Of a stretch of 64,000 nucleotides of DNA, positions 39,293-50,237 are shown in pieces. The notes under the pieces are model-generated. The model saw only the letters and a list, made by a program, of their open reading frames with translations. It had not been told where the DNA came from and did not search any database. Positions within the stretch are counted from its first letter, which is position 1; each line of letters starts with the position of its first letter. The DNA lies in the NCBI RefSeq assembly GCF_000013645.1, contig NC_007952.1:124001-188000 (forward strand), written 5' to 3'. The translations under genes were made by a program, and so were the position numbers. Origin of the DNA: Paraburkholderia xenovorans LB400. Its GTDB lineage: Bacteria; Pseudomonadota; Gammaproteobacteria; Burkholderiales; Burkholderiaceae.

Positions 39293-40360
39293 ATGAAGAT
39301 CGCAGTGTTGCCGGGCGACGGCATTGGTCCCGAAATCGTCAAGGAAGCCGTCAAGGTCCTGAACGTGCTCGGCGAAAAGTTCGAACTCGAAGAAGCGCCG
39401 GTTGGCGGCGCGGGCTACGAAGCGAAGGGCCACCCGCTGCCTGATTCGACGCTGGCGCTGGCGAAAGAGGCCGACGCCATCCTGTTCGGCGCGGTGGGCG
39501 ACTGGAAGTACGACTCGCTCGAACGCGCGCTGCGCCCGGAGCAGGCCATTCTCGGGCTGCGCAAACACCTGCAACTGTTCGCGAACTTCCGTCCGGCGAT
39601 CTGCTATCCGCAACTCACCGGCGCTTCGTCGCTGAAAGAAGAGATCGTCTCGGGCCTCGACATCCTGATCGTGCGCGAACTGAACGGCGACATCTATTTC
39701 GGTTCGCCGCGCGGCGTGCGCGAAGCACCGGACGGTTTGTTCGCCGGCTCGAAGGAAGGTTTCGACACGATGCGCTATTCGGAGCCCGAAGTGCGCCGCA
39801 TTGCGCACGTCGCGTTTCAGGCGGCGCAAAAGCGTGGCAAGAAGCTGACGTCGGTGGATAAGGCCAACGTGCTCGAAACGTCGCAGTTCTGGAAAGACGT
39901 GATGATCGACGTCTCGAAGGAATACGCGGACGTCGAACTGTCGCACATGTATGTCGACAACGCAGCCATGCAACTGGTGAAGGCGCCGAAATCGTTCGAC
40001 GTGATTGTGACCGGCAACATGTTCGGCGACATTCTTTCCGACGAAGCGGCCATGCTCACGGGTTCGATCGGCATGCTGCCGTCGGCCTCGCTCGACAAGA
40101 ACAACAAGGGTTTGTACGAGCCGTCGCACGGTTCGGCGCCGGACATCGCCGGCAAGGGTGTGGCGAATCCGCTCGCCACGATTCTGTCGGCGGCCATGAT
40201 GCTGCGCTACTCGCTGAACAAGGCGGAGCAGGCGGACCGCATTGAAAACGCCGTGAAAAAGGTGCTCGAACAGGGCTATCGCACCGGCGATATTGTCACG
40301 CCGGGTTGCAAGCAGGTCGGCACGGTTGCTATGGGCGATGCGGTGGTTGCAGCGCTGTAA
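39293..40360 (+). CDS. leuB: 3-isopropylmalate dehydrogenase
   Basis: A 355-residue NAD-dependent dehydrogenase that decarboxylates 3-isopropylmalate in leucine synthesis. It starts [16 protein letters not shown]. The substrate loop is YFGSPRGV, the catalytic Lys/Asp region is [11 protein letters not shown] and [14 protein letters not shown], and NAD binding is at [19 protein letters not shown] precedes the ATG. It is separated from leuD by 150 bases carrying the repeat. Confidence 0.97.
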   Translation: MKIAVLPGDGIGPEIVKEAVKVLNVLGEKFELEEAPVGGAGYEAKGHPLPDSTLALAKEADAILFGAVGDWKYDSLERALRPEQAILGLRKHLQLFANFRPAICYPQLTGASSLKEEIVSGLDILIVRELNGDIYFGSPRGVREAPDGLFAGSKEGFDTMRYSEPEVRRIAHVAFQAAQKRGKKLTSVDKANVLETSQFWKDVMIDVSKEYADVELSHMYVDNAAMQLVKAPKSFDVIVTGNMFGDILSDEAAMLTGSIGMLPSASLDKNNKGLYEPSHGSAPDIAGKGVANPLATILSAAMMLRYSLNKAEQADRIENAVKKVLEQGYRTGDIVTPGCKQVGTVAMGDAVVAAL

Positions 40361-40407
40361 AAAGCAGACAAGGCAAGCAGTGTCAGGTCGTCAAACGGCC
40401 TTTAAAA

Positions 40408-40439
40408 CGCGAATTGGCCTCGAATGAGGCCGATTCGCG
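40408..40439 (+). terminator. Hairpin downstream of leuB
   Basis: CGCGAATTGGCCTC and GAGGCCGATTCGCG form a 14-bp stem with one G-T wobble and a 4-base loop. There is no U-run, so it may be a weak terminator or an mRNA end stabiliser. Confidence 0.5.
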
Positions 40440-40493
40440 CGCAATACGGGCGATAACGGCGGATATTGACGTCGCCGGATTCCGGTTTTCGTG

Positions 40494-40499
40494 TATATT
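40494..40499 (+). promoter_or_regulatory. Possible -10 box upstream of the asd leader frame
   Basis: TATATT, preceded by TG. TTGACG at 40467-40472 is 21 bases away, which is too long for a standard promoter, so the -35 is uncertain. The predicted transcript start would fall at or next to the ATG of the 42-codon leader frame. Confidence 0.4.
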
Positions 40500-40505
40500 G
40501 TAGCG

Positions 40506-40634
40506 ATGGCGCACACAGCTCAAATCTCCTCGATTTCGAAACTGCACGGCAAAACGGCCCGTGCGGTTGAGCTCGCCATTACCGCCAAAGCTTCCATTAA
40601 AACGATTACCCCGAAAACGATCACGAAACGCTGA
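40506..40634 (+). CDS. Candidate Thr/Ile/Lys-rich leader peptide upstream of asd
   Basis: A 42-codon frame, ATG 40506 to TGA 40634. Nineteen of 42 residues are Thr, Ile or Lys, concentrated at the end (KASIKTITPKTITKR; 13 of the last 18 codons). Thr, Ile and Lys all derive from aspartate semialdehyde, the product of the downstream enzyme. The stop is followed within 60 bases by two mutually exclusive hairpins and then asd. No ribosome site is seen, because the ATG would be at or near the transcript start. Translation is unproven; the composition and position are what support it. Confidence 0.5.
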   Translation: MAHTAQISSISKLHGKTARAVELAITAKASIKTITPKTITKR

Positions 40635-40645
40635 TCGTCCGTCGT

Positions 40646-40694
40646 GCCCGCTCATCTTCCCCGCGCGGTCACTGCGGGCAAAGATGCGGGGAAG
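40646..40694 (+). promoter_or_regulatory. Two mutually exclusive hairpins before asd (candidate attenuator)
   Basis: Stem A pairs GCCCGC (40646-40651) with GCGGGC (40674-40679). Stem B pairs CTTCCCCGC (40656-40664) with GCGGGGAAG (40686-40694), which is followed by TTT. The arms interleave, so only one can form. Stem B ends 24 bases before the asd ATG and could terminate transcription or block the ribosome site. Together with the Thr/Ile/Lys-rich frame upstream, this fits an attenuation layout. The poor U-run is a weak point. Confidence 0.45.
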
Positions 40695-40718
40695 TTTCCA
40701 TTCGAAGGGTATGAAGTC

Positions 40719-41840
40719 ATGAACGTAGGTCTCGTAGGTTGGCGCGGCATGGTCGGCAGCGTCCTGATGCAACGCATGCAGCAGGAAGGCGATTTCGATC
40801 TTATCGAACCGGTGTTTTTCAGCACCAGCAACGCGGGCGGCAACGCGCCGTCGTTCGCCAAAAACGAGACCAAGCTCAAAGATGCGACAAGCATTGAAGA
40901 CCTGAAGAAGTGCGAAGCGATCATCTCGTGCCAGGGCGGCGACTACACGAACGAAGTGTTCCCGAAGCTGCGCGCGGCGGGCTGGAACGGCTACTGGATC
41001 GACGCGGCTTCGTCGCTGCGCATGAAGGACGACGCGGTCATCATTCTCGATCCGGTCAACCTCGACGTGATCAAGAACGCGCTGGTCAAGGGCCAGAAGA
41101 ATTTCATCGGCGGCAACTGTACGGTCAGCCTCATGCTGATGGCGCTCGGCGGGCTGTTCCGCGAAAACCTCGTCGACTGGATGACGGCCATGACGTATCA
41201 GGCCGCTTCGGGCGCGGGCGCGCAAAACATGCGCGAACTGCTGCAGCAAATGGGCACGCTGTACGGTGCAGCCAAGGAAGATCTGGCTGATCCGTCGTCG
41301 GCGATTCTCGACATCGACCGCCGCGTTCTGAGTGCGATGAACAGCGACCGCATGCCGACCGGCAACTTTGGCGTGCCGCTCGCCGGCTCGCTGATTCCGT
41401 GGATCGACAAGGATCTCGGCAACGGCATGTCGAAAGAAGAATGGAAGGGCGGCGCCGAAACCAACAAGATTCTTGGCAAGCCGGCTATGGGCACGCCGGG
41501 TTCGATTCCGGTGGACGGCCTGTGCGTGCGGATCGGCGCAATGCGCTGCCACTCGCAGGCGCTGACCATCAAGCTGAACAAGGACGTGCCGCTGGACGAG
41601 GTGAACAGCATCCTCGCGTCGGGCAACGACTGGGTCAAGGTCGTGCCGAACGAGCGTGAAGCGTCGATGCGCGATCTGTCCCCGGCGGTCGTGACGGGGA
41701 CGCTGACGGTGCCGGTTGGCCGCGTGCGCAAACTGGCGATGGGCGGCGAATATCTGTCGGCTTTCACCGTCGGCGATCAGCTGCTGTGGGGCGCCGCGGA
41801 GCCGCTGCGTCGCATGCTTCGCATTGTGCTCGACAAGTAA
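40719..41840 (+). CDS. asd: Aspartate-semialdehyde dehydrogenase
   Basis: A 373-residue enzyme reducing aspartyl phosphate to aspartate semialdehyde, the branch point to Lys, Thr, Met and diaminopimelate. ATG 40719 gives [20 protein letters not shown] with the NADP loop. The catalytic Cys is in [13 protein letters not shown], at about residue 134. [16 protein letters not shown] contains the active-site His. The length is typical of the Gram-negative type. A frame extending 25 codons further upstream lacks a family match. Confidence 0.97.
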   Translation: MNVGLVGWRGMVGSVLMQRMQQEGDFDLIEPVFFSTSNAGGNAPSFAKNETKLKDATSIEDLKKCEAIISCQGGDYTNEVFPKLRAAGWNGYWIDAASSLRMKDDAVIILDPVNLDVIKNALVKGQKNFIGGNCTVSLMLMALGGLFRENLVDWMTAMTYQAASGAGAQNMRELLQQMGTLYGAAKEDLADPSSAILDIDRRVLSAMNSDRMPTGNFGVPLAGSLIPWIDKDLGNGMSKEEWKGGAETNKILGKPAMGTPGSIPVDGLCVRIGAMRCHSQALTIKLNKDVPLDEVNSILASGNDWVKVVPNEREASMRDLSPAVVTGTLTVPVGRVRKLAMGGEYLSAFTVGDQLLWGAAEPLRRMLRIVLDK

Positions 41841-41877
41841 AGTAAACTACGCGCTCACGACGCGTAGAAAACTCAAG

Positions 41878-41906
41878 AAGCGTCGCGCTTGCGCGGCGCT
41901 TTTTTC
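41878..41906 (+). terminator. asd terminator
   Basis: AAGCGTCGCGC-tt-GCGCGGCGCTT followed by T6, 38 bases after the asd stop. It is a strong intrinsic terminator separating asd from fimV. Confidence 0.88.
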
Positions 41907-41979
41907 ATTGTGTGCTCCGATTATCTTGTCTCTCTCCAACCGCAAAAAAGGGCTGCGCGCTGACGCGCCAGGAGTCCCG

Positions 41980-44628
41980 ATGAACCTTCGACTCTCATCC
42001 CTTCGGGCTATGTTCGTTCATCGAGGTGCTGGCCAATTGATGGCCACCGCCGCTTTGGCCTTTGCGCTGGCCGGCGCCGGGCTGGGTAGCGCGGTCGCCG
42101 CGCCGGGCGATGCCGCAAGCGCGCCGGACGCTGCTGCCGTTTCGTACGCGAACGGTGGTCAAGTCACGGTGCGCGCCGGGCAGTCGCTGAACGACGTGGC
42201 GATTGCCGTCACGCAGTCGCACGACCGGGCGACGCTCGCACGTGCGTCGCGTGCATTGTTCGAGGCGAACCCGAATGCCTTCATGAGCCATGACCCGAGC
42301 CGGATGCGCGTGGGCGCGGTGTTGACGGTGCCGGTGCTGGATGCGTCGGGTGCGCTGGCTGCGTCGTCGGCGGGTGCTGCGTCCGCCGTTTCCGCGACGG
42401 CTGCTACGACGCCGGCTTCCGCGCCGGGCACAGCGGTGGCGAGTGGGCCGGCGAGCGGCGTGGCGCAGGTCAATGCGGCGGCGGCAAGCGCCGTGAGTGC
42501 GGCAAGTGCAGCGGCTCGGGCCGCGACGCCTGCCGCTCCTGCCGTTGCGGCGACGGCCAGTGTAGCTGCCGAGGCCAGTTCGGCGGCGCCGGCGGCGGTG
42601 GTGTCTTCTGCCCCGCTCGTGGGATCGCAGGCGGCGGCGCTGCCGGCGAGCGGCGCCCATGAATGGGCCGGATCGATTCAACCGTCGGCTAGCGAGCCTG
42701 CTGAAGGCGCTTCGGCGCCTGGCGCCGCAACAACTGCGGGGACGAGCGCCGCACAGCCGGCATCGCAGCCGCGTGCGCAGGTCTCGAGCCTGCAGCAATT
42801 GCTGGCGCTGAAAAACCGCGTGCTGATGGAGTTGCAGAAGCATGGTATCGGCGGTACGCCGGCTGTAACGGCCACTGCCCCGACCGGCGTCGCGCAGCCG
42901 GCGCCGGGTGCGTCCTCGGCAGCGGCTGCGCCGGGTCATGTCGCTACGCCGGTGGCCTCGACGTCGAAAGATGCCGGCATGTCGCAGACGGAACTGAGCG
43001 TGGCGGCTGCGGTTGGCGCGGCGCTGGTGGTGCTGCTTGCGGCTTTGCGTATGGGGCGCCGCAAGCGTGAGCGTGTCGCGGCGGCTGAAGCTGTGTCGAC
43101 GGAAGGCGATTCCGCAGTGTCCGCACGGGTAACGGGCCAGCAGGACATCGCTTCGACGCGCGAGGAGATTCCGGTGCACGAAGCGCCGGACGCGGCCGAC
43201 GAAGCAGCCGTACGAAATGCGGCAGCGCTGGCGGCCACCGAGCGTGAGGCTGCGGAAGGCGAGGCGGCGGCGCGCGAGATGGCGGAACGCGTGGCGGCGG
43301 AGCGCGACGCGGAAATTCGCCGGGCGGCGGCGCGAGAAGCAGAGGAACAGGCGGCGGAGCGTGCGGCCGAAGAGCGAGCCGCAGCAGGGCGAGCAGCCGA
43401 AGAACGGGCTGCGGCAGAACGCGTGGCGGCAGAGCAGGCTGCGGCAGAACACGCGGCCGAAGAGCGGGCTGCGGCGGAGCGAGCAGTCGAAGAACAGGCC
43501 GCAGCGGAACGCGCAGCCGAACAGCAGGCCGCAGCAGAGCGAGCAGCCGAAGAACAGGCTGCGGCGAAACGCGCAACCGAACAGCAGACCGCAGCAGAGC
43601 GAGCAGCCGAAGAACAGACAGCAACGGAACGCGCAACGGCAGAGCAGGCGGCAACGGAACGCGCAGCGGCCGAGCACGCCGCAACCCAACAACCCGCATC
43701 CGGCCACGAAGCCACCGCTCACGCAACCTTCCCCACACAAGACCCCGCCACGCCCCAGCGCGTCTGGCAGGAGCGCGACGTCACGTCCGCGTCCGCCGAA
43801 CCCGCGCAAGTCGATCCGAACATTGCGCCGTCCGCTCAGAGCGATTTCGCGCCCGAACCTCTTCCTGCGCCGCCGCTCGATCACTTCGATGACGCGACGA
43901 TGGCCGCGAGCCTCGCCGCCGCTGCGGAACTCGGTGCCGAGGCTTTGCCGCTGGCGCCGCCCGAGCCCCTCGACGAAGCCTTCCCGCATGAGGAACCCGT
44001 TCACCGTCTGCAATGGGACGATGAGCCTGCCGCACCGCAGGAACCACTGCCCGAACCGGCAGCGCCGGTGCATTCCCAACCCGCGCCCACTGTGCCGACC
44101 GAGTTTCCGCGCGACGCCGTCGATGCCTTCGGCAGCCTCGACATGCCGTTGCCACCGCGCGTCGAGTCGTCCGCCGACCACGTGCATGCGCCCGCTTCGT
44201 TGTCGACGCAGCCGATGTCGTCACAGGAAGCCACGGCGAAACAATCCGCGGCCGAGCATCATCCGGACGACACGCCGCACATCGCCGACGAGATCTCCGC
44301 CGGCACAGCGGGCCACGCGGCCGTCGCAGGACTGGGCGCCGGCTTGGGTACAGGCTTGGGCGCGGGCCTCGGCGCGTCCGGCTTCGGCGCGTTGAAGCTC
44401 GACTTCGACCTCGAGTTGCCGCCCGGCCCGGCCGAGCCGCTGCCCGCGTTCACGCAGGCCGATCTCACCCGCATCGCCCGCAACAAGCTCGATCTGGCTA
44501 CCGAGTACATCGAACTCGGCGACCTGTCGGGCGCGCGCGCTCTCATCAACGAAGTGATCGAGACGAACGATCCGGCTACGCGCACCGAGGCCCGCGCGCT
44601 GCTCTCGACGCTCGCCCCGTTGTCGTGA
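41980..44628 (+). CDS. fimV: FimV-family peptidoglycan-binding inner-membrane protein
   Basis: An 882-residue protein from ATG 41980 (AGGAG upstream). A signal segment ends near [10 protein letters not shown] LysM-like FimV N-terminal domain follows at about residues 55-120 ([32 protein letters not shown]). Next come a long Ala/Pro linker, one membrane helix at about residues 335-355, and a charged Ala/Glu/Gln/Arg coiled-coil-like block at about 410-570. The C-terminal FimV motif is [20 protein letters not shown]. FimV scaffolds polar complexes and type IV pili in pseudomonads. The gene overlaps truA by 4 bases. Confidence 0.9.
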   Translation: MNLRLSSLRAMFVHRGAGQLMATAALAFALAGAGLGSAVAAPGDAASAPDAAAVSYANGGQVTVRAGQSLNDVAIAVTQSHDRATLARASRALFEANPNAFMSHDPSRMRVGAVLTVPVLDASGALAASSAGAASAVSATAATTPASAPGTAVASGPASGVAQVNAAAASAVSAASAAARAATPAAPAVAATASVAAEASSAAPAAVVSSAPLVGSQAAALPASGAHEWAGSIQPSASEPAEGASAPGAATTAGTSAAQPASQPRAQVSSLQQLLALKNRVLMELQKHGIGGTPAVTATAPTGVAQPAPGASSAAAAPGHVATPVASTSKDAGMSQTELSVAAAVGAALVVLLAALRMGRRKRERVAAAEAVSTEGDSAVSARVTGQQDIASTREEIPVHEAPDAADEAAVRNAAALAATEREAAEGEAAAREMAERVAAERDAEIRRAAAREAEEQAAERAAEERAAAGRAAEERAAAERVAAEQAAAEHAAEERAAAERAVEEQAAAERAAEQQAAAERAAEEQAAAKRATEQQTAAERAAEEQTATERATAEQAATERAAAEHAATQQPASGHEATAHATFPTQDPATPQRVWQERDVTSASAEPAQVDPNIAPSAQSDFAPEPLPAPPLDHFDDATMAASLAAAAELGAEALPLAPPEPLDEAFPHEEPVHRLQWDDEPAAPQEPLPEPAAPVHSQPAPTVPTEFPRDAVDAFGSLDMPLPPRVESSADHVHAPASLSTQPMSSQEATAKQSAAEHHPDDTPHIADEISAGTAGHAAVAGLGAGLGTGLGAGLGASGFGALKLDFDLELPPGPAEPLPAFTQADLTRIARNKLDLATEYIELGDLSGARALINEVIETNDPATRTEARALLSTLAPLS
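43210..43690 (+). repeat. Imperfect Ala-Glu-Arg repeats in fimV
   Basis: Short in-frame repeats coding blocks like [12 protein letters not shown] recur more than ten times with small variations. They predict a long charged helix and are prone to slippage in multiples of three. Confidence 0.75.
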
Positions 44629-45437
44629 AGCGTATTGCTCTAGGCGTCCAGTACGACGGCTCGGTGTTCTGCGGCTGGCAGTCGCAACCGCACGGCAACA
44701 CGGTGCAGGACGAGCTCGAACGGGCGTTGCGCGAATTCGCGCAAACGCCGGTGCAAACCATTGTCGCGGGCCGCACGGATACGGGGGTGCACGGTCTCGG
44801 CCAGGTCGTGCATTTCGATACCGAACTCGATCGCGCGGACGTTTCGTGGGTTCGCGGCACCAACTCGTTTTTGCCGAAGACGATCTCGGTGCAGTGGGCC
44901 AAGCCGATGCCCGACGAATTCCACGCGCGTTTTTCGGCGTTCGAACGCACCTACTACTACGTGCTGTACGTTCATCCCGTGCGCTCGCCGATGCTGGCGG
45001 CGCGCGCCGGCTGGGTGCATGCGGCGCTCGACGTCGACGCGATGCAGGCGGCCGCCGCTCATCTGATCGGCGAGCACGACTTTTCGGCTTTTCGTTCGTC
45101 GCAATGCCAGTCGAAAACGCCGGTCAAACATCTGTATCAGATCGACGTGCGGCAGCAGGGCGACTTCATTCATTTCCGTTTTCGGGCGAACGCGTTCCTG
45201 CACCACATGGTGCGCAACCTGATGGGCTGTCTGGTCTACATCGGCCGTGGCCGTCGCCCGGTCGAATGGATGGCCGAGGTGCTCGCGAGCCGTGATCGCG
45301 AGTTCGCCGCGCCCACCTTCATGCCCGACGGCCTGTATCTGGCGCAGGTGGGCTATCCTGAGCAATTCGCGGTGCCCGCGCCGCAGACAGGCAGCGTGCC
45401 GTGGAGTACCGTATGGACCGAGCAGGCGCAAACATGA
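44625..45437 (+). CDS. truA: tRNA pseudouridine38-40 synthase
   Basis: A 270-residue enzyme modifying the tRNA anticodon arm. The start is GTG 44625, whose TG is shared with the fimV TGA (GTGA overlap); [19 protein letters not shown] matches the family opening. The catalytic Asp is in [32 protein letters not shown] is also diagnostic. It ends overlapping trpF by 4 bases, so fimV-truA-trpF are translationally coupled. Confidence 0.96.
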   Translation: MKRIALGVQYDGSVFCGWQSQPHGNTVQDELERALREFAQTPVQTIVAGRTDTGVHGLGQVVHFDTELDRADVSWVRGTNSFLPKTISVQWAKPMPDEFHARFSAFERTYYYVLYVHPVRSPMLAARAGWVHAALDVDAMQAAAAHLIGEHDFSAFRSSQCQSKTPVKHLYQIDVRQQGDFIHFRFRANAFLHHMVRNLMGCLVYIGRGRRPVEWMAEVLASRDREFAAPTFMPDGLYLAQVGYPEQFAVPAPQTGSVPWSTVWTEQAQT

Positions 45438-46147
45438 AATCAACCGAAAACCTCGCGAGAGAATCCAGCAGCGGCATGGAGCAGTTGCCCGCACCGCATC
45501 GCACGCGCATCAAGCTGTGCGGGCTCTCGAAGCCCGAAGACGTAGCCCACGCGATCGACCTCGGCGCCGATGCGATCGGCCTCGTGTTCTATCCGCCGAG
45601 CCCGCGTTCGGTCAGCGTCGCGCAGGCGGTCGAACTCGTGCGCGACGTGCCGCCGTTCGTCTCGGTGGTGGGCCTGTTCGTCAATGCCACGCCGGACTGG
45701 ATCCGCGAAGTGGTGAGCAACGTCGGGCTCACGCTGCTGCAGTTTCACGGCGACGAGACTGCCGGGCAGTGTGAATCGCTCGCCGGCGTTGCGGGTTTGC
45801 CTTGGTTGCGTGCGTTGCGCGTTGCGGCGGATACTCAGCCGGCCGATTTGGTAAAATCGGCTCTTAGCTATTCAGCAGCCAGCGGCCTTCTGTTCGACAC
45901 CCATGTCGAAGGGTACGGCGGCGGCGGGAAGGTCTTCGATTGGTCACTTATTCCAGCAGGGCTCGCGCGTCGGGCCGTTTTGAGTGGTGGGTTGAGCGCG
46001 CAAAACGTCAGTGATGCGATCCATTGCGTGCGCCCGTACGCGGTCGATGTCTCGAGCGGCATCGAATCGCCGGGCGCCAAGGGCGTGAAAGATCACGCCC
46101 GGATGGCGGCGTTCGTACGCGCGGTGCGCGCAGCGGACGCCGAATGA
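45434..46147 (+). CDS. trpF: Phosphoribosylanthranilate isomerase
   Basis: A 237-residue TIM-barrel enzyme of tryptophan synthesis. ATG 45434 overlaps the truA stop (ATGA); a second ATG at 45476 is an alternative start nearer the conserved core. Motifs are [13 protein letters not shown] with the catalytic Cys, [36 protein letters not shown] with the catalytic Asp, and AVLSGGLS. It begins the trpF-trpB-methylase-trpA run. Confidence 0.95.
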   Translation: MKSTENLARESSSGMEQLPAPHRTRIKLCGLSKPEDVAHAIDLGADAIGLVFYPPSPRSVSVAQAVELVRDVPPFVSVVGLFVNATPDWIREVVSNVGLTLLQFHGDETAGQCESLAGVAGLPWLRALRVAADTQPADLVKSALSYSAASGLLFDTHVEGYGGGGKVFDWSLIPAGLARRAVLSGGLSAQNVSDAIHCVRPYAVDVSSGIESPGAKGVKDHARMAAFVRAVRAADAE

Positions 46148-46207
46148 TTCCGGCGCCGCGGCGCTCTTGCACGAGAGCCGAGCGCCACACTGAGAAGAGT
46201 GATCACA

Positions 46208-47401
46208 ATGTATAACTTGCCTGACGAAAGAGGCCATTTCGGCCAGTTTGGCGGCACGTTCGTCGCTGAAACGCTGGTTCACGCGCTCGACGAGCTGCGG
46301 GCGGCGTACGGGAAATATCAGAAAGACCCTGATTTCGTCGCGGAATACGAGCGCGAATTGAAGTATTTCGTCGGCCGTCCGTCGCCGATCTATCACGCAC
46401 AGCGCTGGAGCGACATGCTCGGCGGCGCGCAGATTTTCCTCAAACGCGAGGATTTGAACCACACAGGCGCGCACAAGATCAACAACGTGATCGGCCAGGC
46501 GCTGCTCGCCAAGCGCATGGGCAAACCGCGCGTAATCGCGGAAACCGGCGCCGGCCAGCACGGCGTGGCCACGGCCACCATCGCCGCGCGTTTCGGCATG
46601 GAGTGCGTCGTCTATATGGGCGCCGAGGACGTGCGCCGCCAAGCCGCCAACGTGTACCGCATGAAGTTGCTGGGCGCGACTGTCGTGCCGGTCGAGTCGG
46701 GCTCGCGTACCCTGAAGGACGCATTGAATGAAGCCATGCGCGATTGGGTGACTAACGTCGAAGACACGTTCTATATCATCGGCACCGTGGCAGGACCGCA
46801 CCCGTATCCGATGATGGTGCGCGATTTCCAGCGTGTGATCGGCGACGAATGCAAGGTGCAGATGCCGGAGCTGGTCGGTCGTCAGCCGGATGCAGTGATC
46901 GCGTGCGTTGGCGGCGGTTCGAATGCAATGGGGATCTTTTACCCCTATATTGACGACGCTTCCGTGAAATTGATCGGCGTTGAAGCGGCCGGCGACGGCA
47001 TCGAAACCGGTCGCCACGCTGCTTCGCTGATCGGCGGAAGTCCCGGCGTGCTGCACGGCAACCGCACCTACCTGCTTCAGGACGAAAATGGCCAGATCAT
47101 CGAAACCCATTCGGTGTCGGCGGGCCTCGATTATCCCGGCGTCGGTCCTGAGCACGCGTGGCTAAAAGAGAGCAAACGCGCGGAATATGTCGGCATCACC
47201 GACGAAGAAGCGCTCAAGGCGTTTCACGATTGCTGCCGCATCGAGGGCATTATTCCGGCGCTGGAATCCAGCCACGCGCTGGCCTACGCCACGAAGCTCG
47301 CGCCGACGCTGCCGAAGGACAAATACCTTCTGGTCAATCTGTCGGGCCGCGGCGACAAGGACATGCATACGGTCGCCGAGCGATCGGGCATTCAGTTCTG
47401 A
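46208..47401 (+). CDS. trpB: Tryptophan synthase beta subunit
   Basis: A 397-residue PLP enzyme joining indole and serine. ATG 46208 follows GAGAAGAG at a normal distance and gives [19 protein letters not shown]; a GTG three codons upstream is less likely. The PLP Lys is in [33 protein letters not shown] is the phosphate loop. It is followed 11 bases later by the DNA methylase gene and then trpA. Confidence 0.97.
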   Translation: MYNLPDERGHFGQFGGTFVAETLVHALDELRAAYGKYQKDPDFVAEYERELKYFVGRPSPIYHAQRWSDMLGGAQIFLKREDLNHTGAHKINNVIGQALLAKRMGKPRVIAETGAGQHGVATATIAARFGMECVVYMGAEDVRRQAANVYRMKLLGATVVPVESGSRTLKDALNEAMRDWVTNVEDTFYIIGTVAGPHPYPMMVRDFQRVIGDECKVQMPELVGRQPDAVIACVGGGSNAMGIFYPYIDDASVKLIGVEAAGDGIETGRHAASLIGGSPGVLHGNRTYLLQDENGQIIETHSVSAGLDYPGVGPEHAWLKESKRAEYVGITDEEALKAFHDCCRIEGIIPALESSHALAYATKLAPTLPKDKYLLVNLSGRGDKDMHTVAERSGIQF

Positions 47402-47412
47402 GCGCCGCGACG

Positions 47413-48318
47413 ATGCGCGACGAGTTCGACGAGCCGCAGCCGGCAATTGAAACCGTGCCGGCCGCCAGCGCACCGGCGGCCGGCGCGCCTGCAACGCTGT
47501 TACCGCAGGTGCCCGCCGGCATCCAGCTGTTGAACCGCGATTTCCTGTCCGATGTTGCGAATATTCCCGACGGGTCGATCGACCTGATCCTATGCGATCC
47601 GCCTTATGGGCTCGGCAAGGATTACGGCAACGACTCCGACATGCGCACGGGCGACGATTTCCTCTCCTGGACGCGTGGCTGGCTCGAACTGGCTATTCCG
47701 AAGCTCAAGCCGTCGGGTTCGCTCTACATTTTCTGCACGTGGCAGTACGCGCCGGAAATCTTCAGCTTCCTGAAGACAAAACTCACGATGATCAACGAAA
47801 TCATCTGGGACCGGCGTGTGCCGAGCATGGGCGGAACGGTGCGCCGCTTTACCTCGGTACACGACAACATCGGCTTTTTCGCGGTATCGAAAGATTACTT
47901 TTTCGATCTCGATCCCGTCCGCATCCCGTACGATGCCGCCACGAAGAAGGCGCGTTCGCGTAAATTGTTCGAAGGCAGTAAGTGGCTCGAGGTTGGCTAT
48001 AATCCGAAGGATGTCTGGTCGGTATCGCGACTGCATCGGCAACACGCTGAGCGCGTCGCGCACCCCACCCAGAAGCCTCTGGAAATCGTCGAGCGGATGG
48101 TGCTGGCAAGTTGTCCGAAGGGCGGGCGCGTGCTCGATCCTTTCATGGGCAGCGGCACCACCGCAGTCGCTTGCGCCCGTCAGCAGCGCGAATTCGTCGG
48201 CTATGAGATCAATGAAAGTTACTGCGCGATCGCGCGTGAACGCGTCAGCGCTGCTGCCGCGCCGCCGGTAGCGCGCCGGGTCAAGGCCAAAACTCAACGG
48301 CAGACCGAAGTGCAATGA
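47413..48318 (+). CDS. Orphan DNA methyltransferase (beta-class, probably N6-adenine)
   Basis: A 301-residue methylase. DPPY lies at residues 62-65 ([15 protein letters not shown]), and the AdoMet motif [16 protein letters not shown] is near residue 240. The order motif IV then motif I marks the beta class. Other conserved segments are [31 protein letters not shown] and [14 protein letters not shown]. No restriction gene is adjacent. It sits between trpB and trpA, 11 bp after trpB. From memory, B. cenocepacia has an orphan adenine methylase in the same setting (BCAM0992, reported target GTWWAC); identity with it is inference. Confidence 0.88.
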   Translation: MRDEFDEPQPAIETVPAASAPAAGAPATLLPQVPAGIQLLNRDFLSDVANIPDGSIDLILCDPPYGLGKDYGNDSDMRTGDDFLSWTRGWLELAIPKLKPSGSLYIFCTWQYAPEIFSFLKTKLTMINEIIWDRRVPSMGGTVRRFTSVHDNIGFFAVSKDYFFDLDPVRIPYDAATKKARSRKLFEGSKWLEVGYNPKDVWSVSRLHRQHAERVAHPTQKPLEIVERMVLASCPKGGRVLDPFMGSGTTAVACARQQREFVGYEINESYCAIARERVSAAAAPPVARRVKAKTQRQTEVQ

Positions 48319-48367
48319 CCGGCGTGCAACGAGCATGCTGCGCAGTAACTCAATCCGAGAATATTCC

Positions 48368-49180
48368 ATGTCCCGTATCAAGAACACGTTTGCTGCGCTG
48401 TCCGCCCAAGGCAAGAAAGGCCTGATTCCGTTCATGACGGCCGGCGACCCGGACCCGGCCCGCACCGTCGAATTCATGCATGCGCTCGCCGCCGGCGGCG
48501 CGGATGTGATCGAACTCGGCGTACCGTTTTCCGACCCGATGGCCGATGGCCCGGTCATCCAGCAGTCGTCGGAGCGGGCGTTGGCGCAAGGCGTGTCGCT
48601 GCGCCATGTGATTGCCGACGTCAAGCGCTTCCGCGAAACCAACGACACGACGCCCGTAGTACTAATGGGCTACGCCAATCCGATCGAGCGCATGGGCACC
48701 GAGGCTTTTGCCAGGGCAGCAAAGGAGGCTGGCGTGGACGGCGTGCTGGTTGTCGACTATCCGCCGGAAGAATGTGCTAACTTCGCCGAACAGATGCGAT
48801 CTGCGGGCATCGACCCGATTTTCCTGCTGGCGCCCACTTCAACCGACGAACGCATCGCGGAAGTCGGGAAAATCGCCAGCGGCTACGTCTATTACGTGTC
48901 GTTGAAAGGCGTGACCGGAGCGGCAAATCTGGACGTTTCCAGCATCGCGAGTAAAATCCCGGCCATCAAGTCGCGCGTCCCCCTGCCGGTGGGCGTCGGT
49001 TTCGGTATACGCGACGCGCAGACAGCGCGTGCGGTGGCCGAAGTGTCCGATGCCGTCGTGATCGGCAGCCGTATCGTGCAATTGCTGGAACAGGCGGCGC
49101 CGGAAAGCGCTGCCGCTACGCTTACGCGTTTCATCGCAGAAGTGCGCGAGGCGCTGGACAGCGTCGCGACTGCCCGATAA
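48368..49180 (+). CDS. trpA: Tryptophan synthase alpha subunit
   Basis: A 270-residue TIM-barrel lyase that cleaves indole-3-glycerol phosphate. ATG 48368 gives [20 protein letters not shown]. The catalytic Glu and Asp are in [18 protein letters not shown] and [20 protein letters not shown] and GVGFGIRD form the phosphate site. An upstream in-frame start (48335) has no family similarity. It follows the methylase by 49 bases, an unusual break in the trpBA pair. Confidence 0.97.
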   Translation: MSRIKNTFAALSAQGKKGLIPFMTAGDPDPARTVEFMHALAAGGADVIELGVPFSDPMADGPVIQQSSERALAQGVSLRHVIADVKRFRETNDTTPVVLMGYANPIERMGTEAFARAAKEAGVDGVLVVDYPPEECANFAEQMRSAGIDPIFLLAPTSTDERIAEVGKIASGYVYYVSLKGVTGAANLDVSSIASKIPAIKSRVPLPVGVGFGIRDAQTARAVAEVSDAVVIGSRIVQLLEQAAPESAAATLTRFIAEVREALDSVATAR

Positions 49181-49262
49181 CAGTTAATTTTTGTCTTCTG
49201 TAGTGTGAGCGGCGGGCCTGTCCCGCCGTTCGCGCGAATCGTAGACCCCAGAAGGATTCCCT

Positions 49263-50135
49263 ATGAGCTGGCTCGATAAACTGCTGCCGCCGAAAATCAA
49301 ACAAACCGACCCGAAGAACCGCAAGGGAATTCCGGAAGGCCTGTGGATCAAGTGCCCGTCGTGCGAAGCCGTGCTGTACCGCAATGACGTCGAGGCCAAT
49401 CTGCATGTTTGCCCGAAATGCGACCACCACATGCGCATCGGCGCGCGTGAGCGGCTCGACGGCCTGCTGGATCCGGAAGGTCGCTACGAAATCGGCCAGG
49501 AAATCGTCCCGGTCGACGCGCTCAAGTTCAAAGACAGCCGCAAGTACCCCGACCGTCTGAAAGAAGCGATGGACGACACCGACGAAACCGACGCAATGGT
49601 CGTCATGGGCGGCGCGATCCATACGCTGCCGGTGGTGGTGGCCTGCTTCGAGTTCTCGTTCATGGGCGGCTCGATGGGCTCCGTGGTCGGCGAGCGCTTC
49701 GTGCGCGGCGCGCAGAACGCGCTCGAACAGAAAGTGCCGTTCATCTGTTTTACCGCTTCGGGCGGCGCGCGGATGCAGGAAAGCTTGCTTTCGCTGATGC
49801 AAATGGCGAAGACCACGGCCATGCTGACGAAGCTCGCCGAAGCCAGGCTGCCGTTCATCTCCGTGCTGACCGACCCGACTATGGGCGGCGTATCGGCCAG
49901 TTTCGCGTTCCTCGGCGACGTGGTGATCGCGGAACCGAAGGCGCTGATCGGCTTTGCCGGCCCGCGCGTGATCGAGCAAACCGTGCGCGAGAAATTGCCG
50001 GAAGGCTTCCAGCGCGCCGAGTTCCTGCTGACGAAGGGCGCGATCGACATGATCGTCGACCGTCGCAAGCTGCGTGAAGAGATCGCTCAACTGATGGCGC
50101 TTCTGAGCCATCAACCGGCAGACGCGGTGGCGTAA
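49263..50135 (+). CDS. accD: Acetyl-CoA carboxylase carboxyltransferase beta subunit
   Basis: A 290-residue subunit of acetyl-CoA carboxylase. The N-terminal zinc ribbon has [13 protein letters not shown] and [18 protein letters not shown]. The crotonase-fold core follows, with [20 protein letters not shown] and [17 protein letters not shown]. The length is normal. It is the usual neighbour of trpA and folC in proteobacteria. Confidence 0.97.
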   Translation: MSWLDKLLPPKIKQTDPKNRKGIPEGLWIKCPSCEAVLYRNDVEANLHVCPKCDHHMRIGARERLDGLLDPEGRYEIGQEIVPVDALKFKDSRKYPDRLKEAMDDTDETDAMVVMGGAIHTLPVVVACFEFSFMGGSMGSVVGERFVRGAQNALEQKVPFICFTASGGARMQESLLSLMQMAKTTAMLTKLAEARLPFISVLTDPTMGGVSASFAFLGDVVIAEPKALIGFAGPRVIEQTVREKLPEGFQRAEFLLTKGAIDMIVDRRKLREEIAQLMALLSHQPADAVA

Positions 50136-50201
50136 GCCGTTCCCACGGTGAGCCATCGCCGCGCGTTCTCAAGCGTGAGCACCACCGAAAAGCCAGTAAA
50201 A

Positions 50202-50237
50202 ACAGCGCGCCGCATGAGTGATCAAGCGGCGCGCTGT
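50202..50237 (+). terminator. Strong hairpin after accD
   Basis: ACAGCGCGCCGC and GCGGCGCGCTGT form a 12-bp perfect stem with a 12-base loop, followed by CATTTCC. It lies 66 bases past the accD stop. The short U-tract makes termination efficiency uncertain. Confidence 0.6.

Noticed and set aside
41716-41979. N-terminal extension of fimV overlapping asd
   Set aside because: It runs through the asd end and its terminator; the ATG at 41980 has AGGAG and begins a signal peptide.
47158-47412. N-terminal extension of the DNA methylase frame overlapping trpB
   Set aside because: The first 85 codons are trpB sequence in another frame; the ATG at 47413 just after trpB begins the conserved protein.
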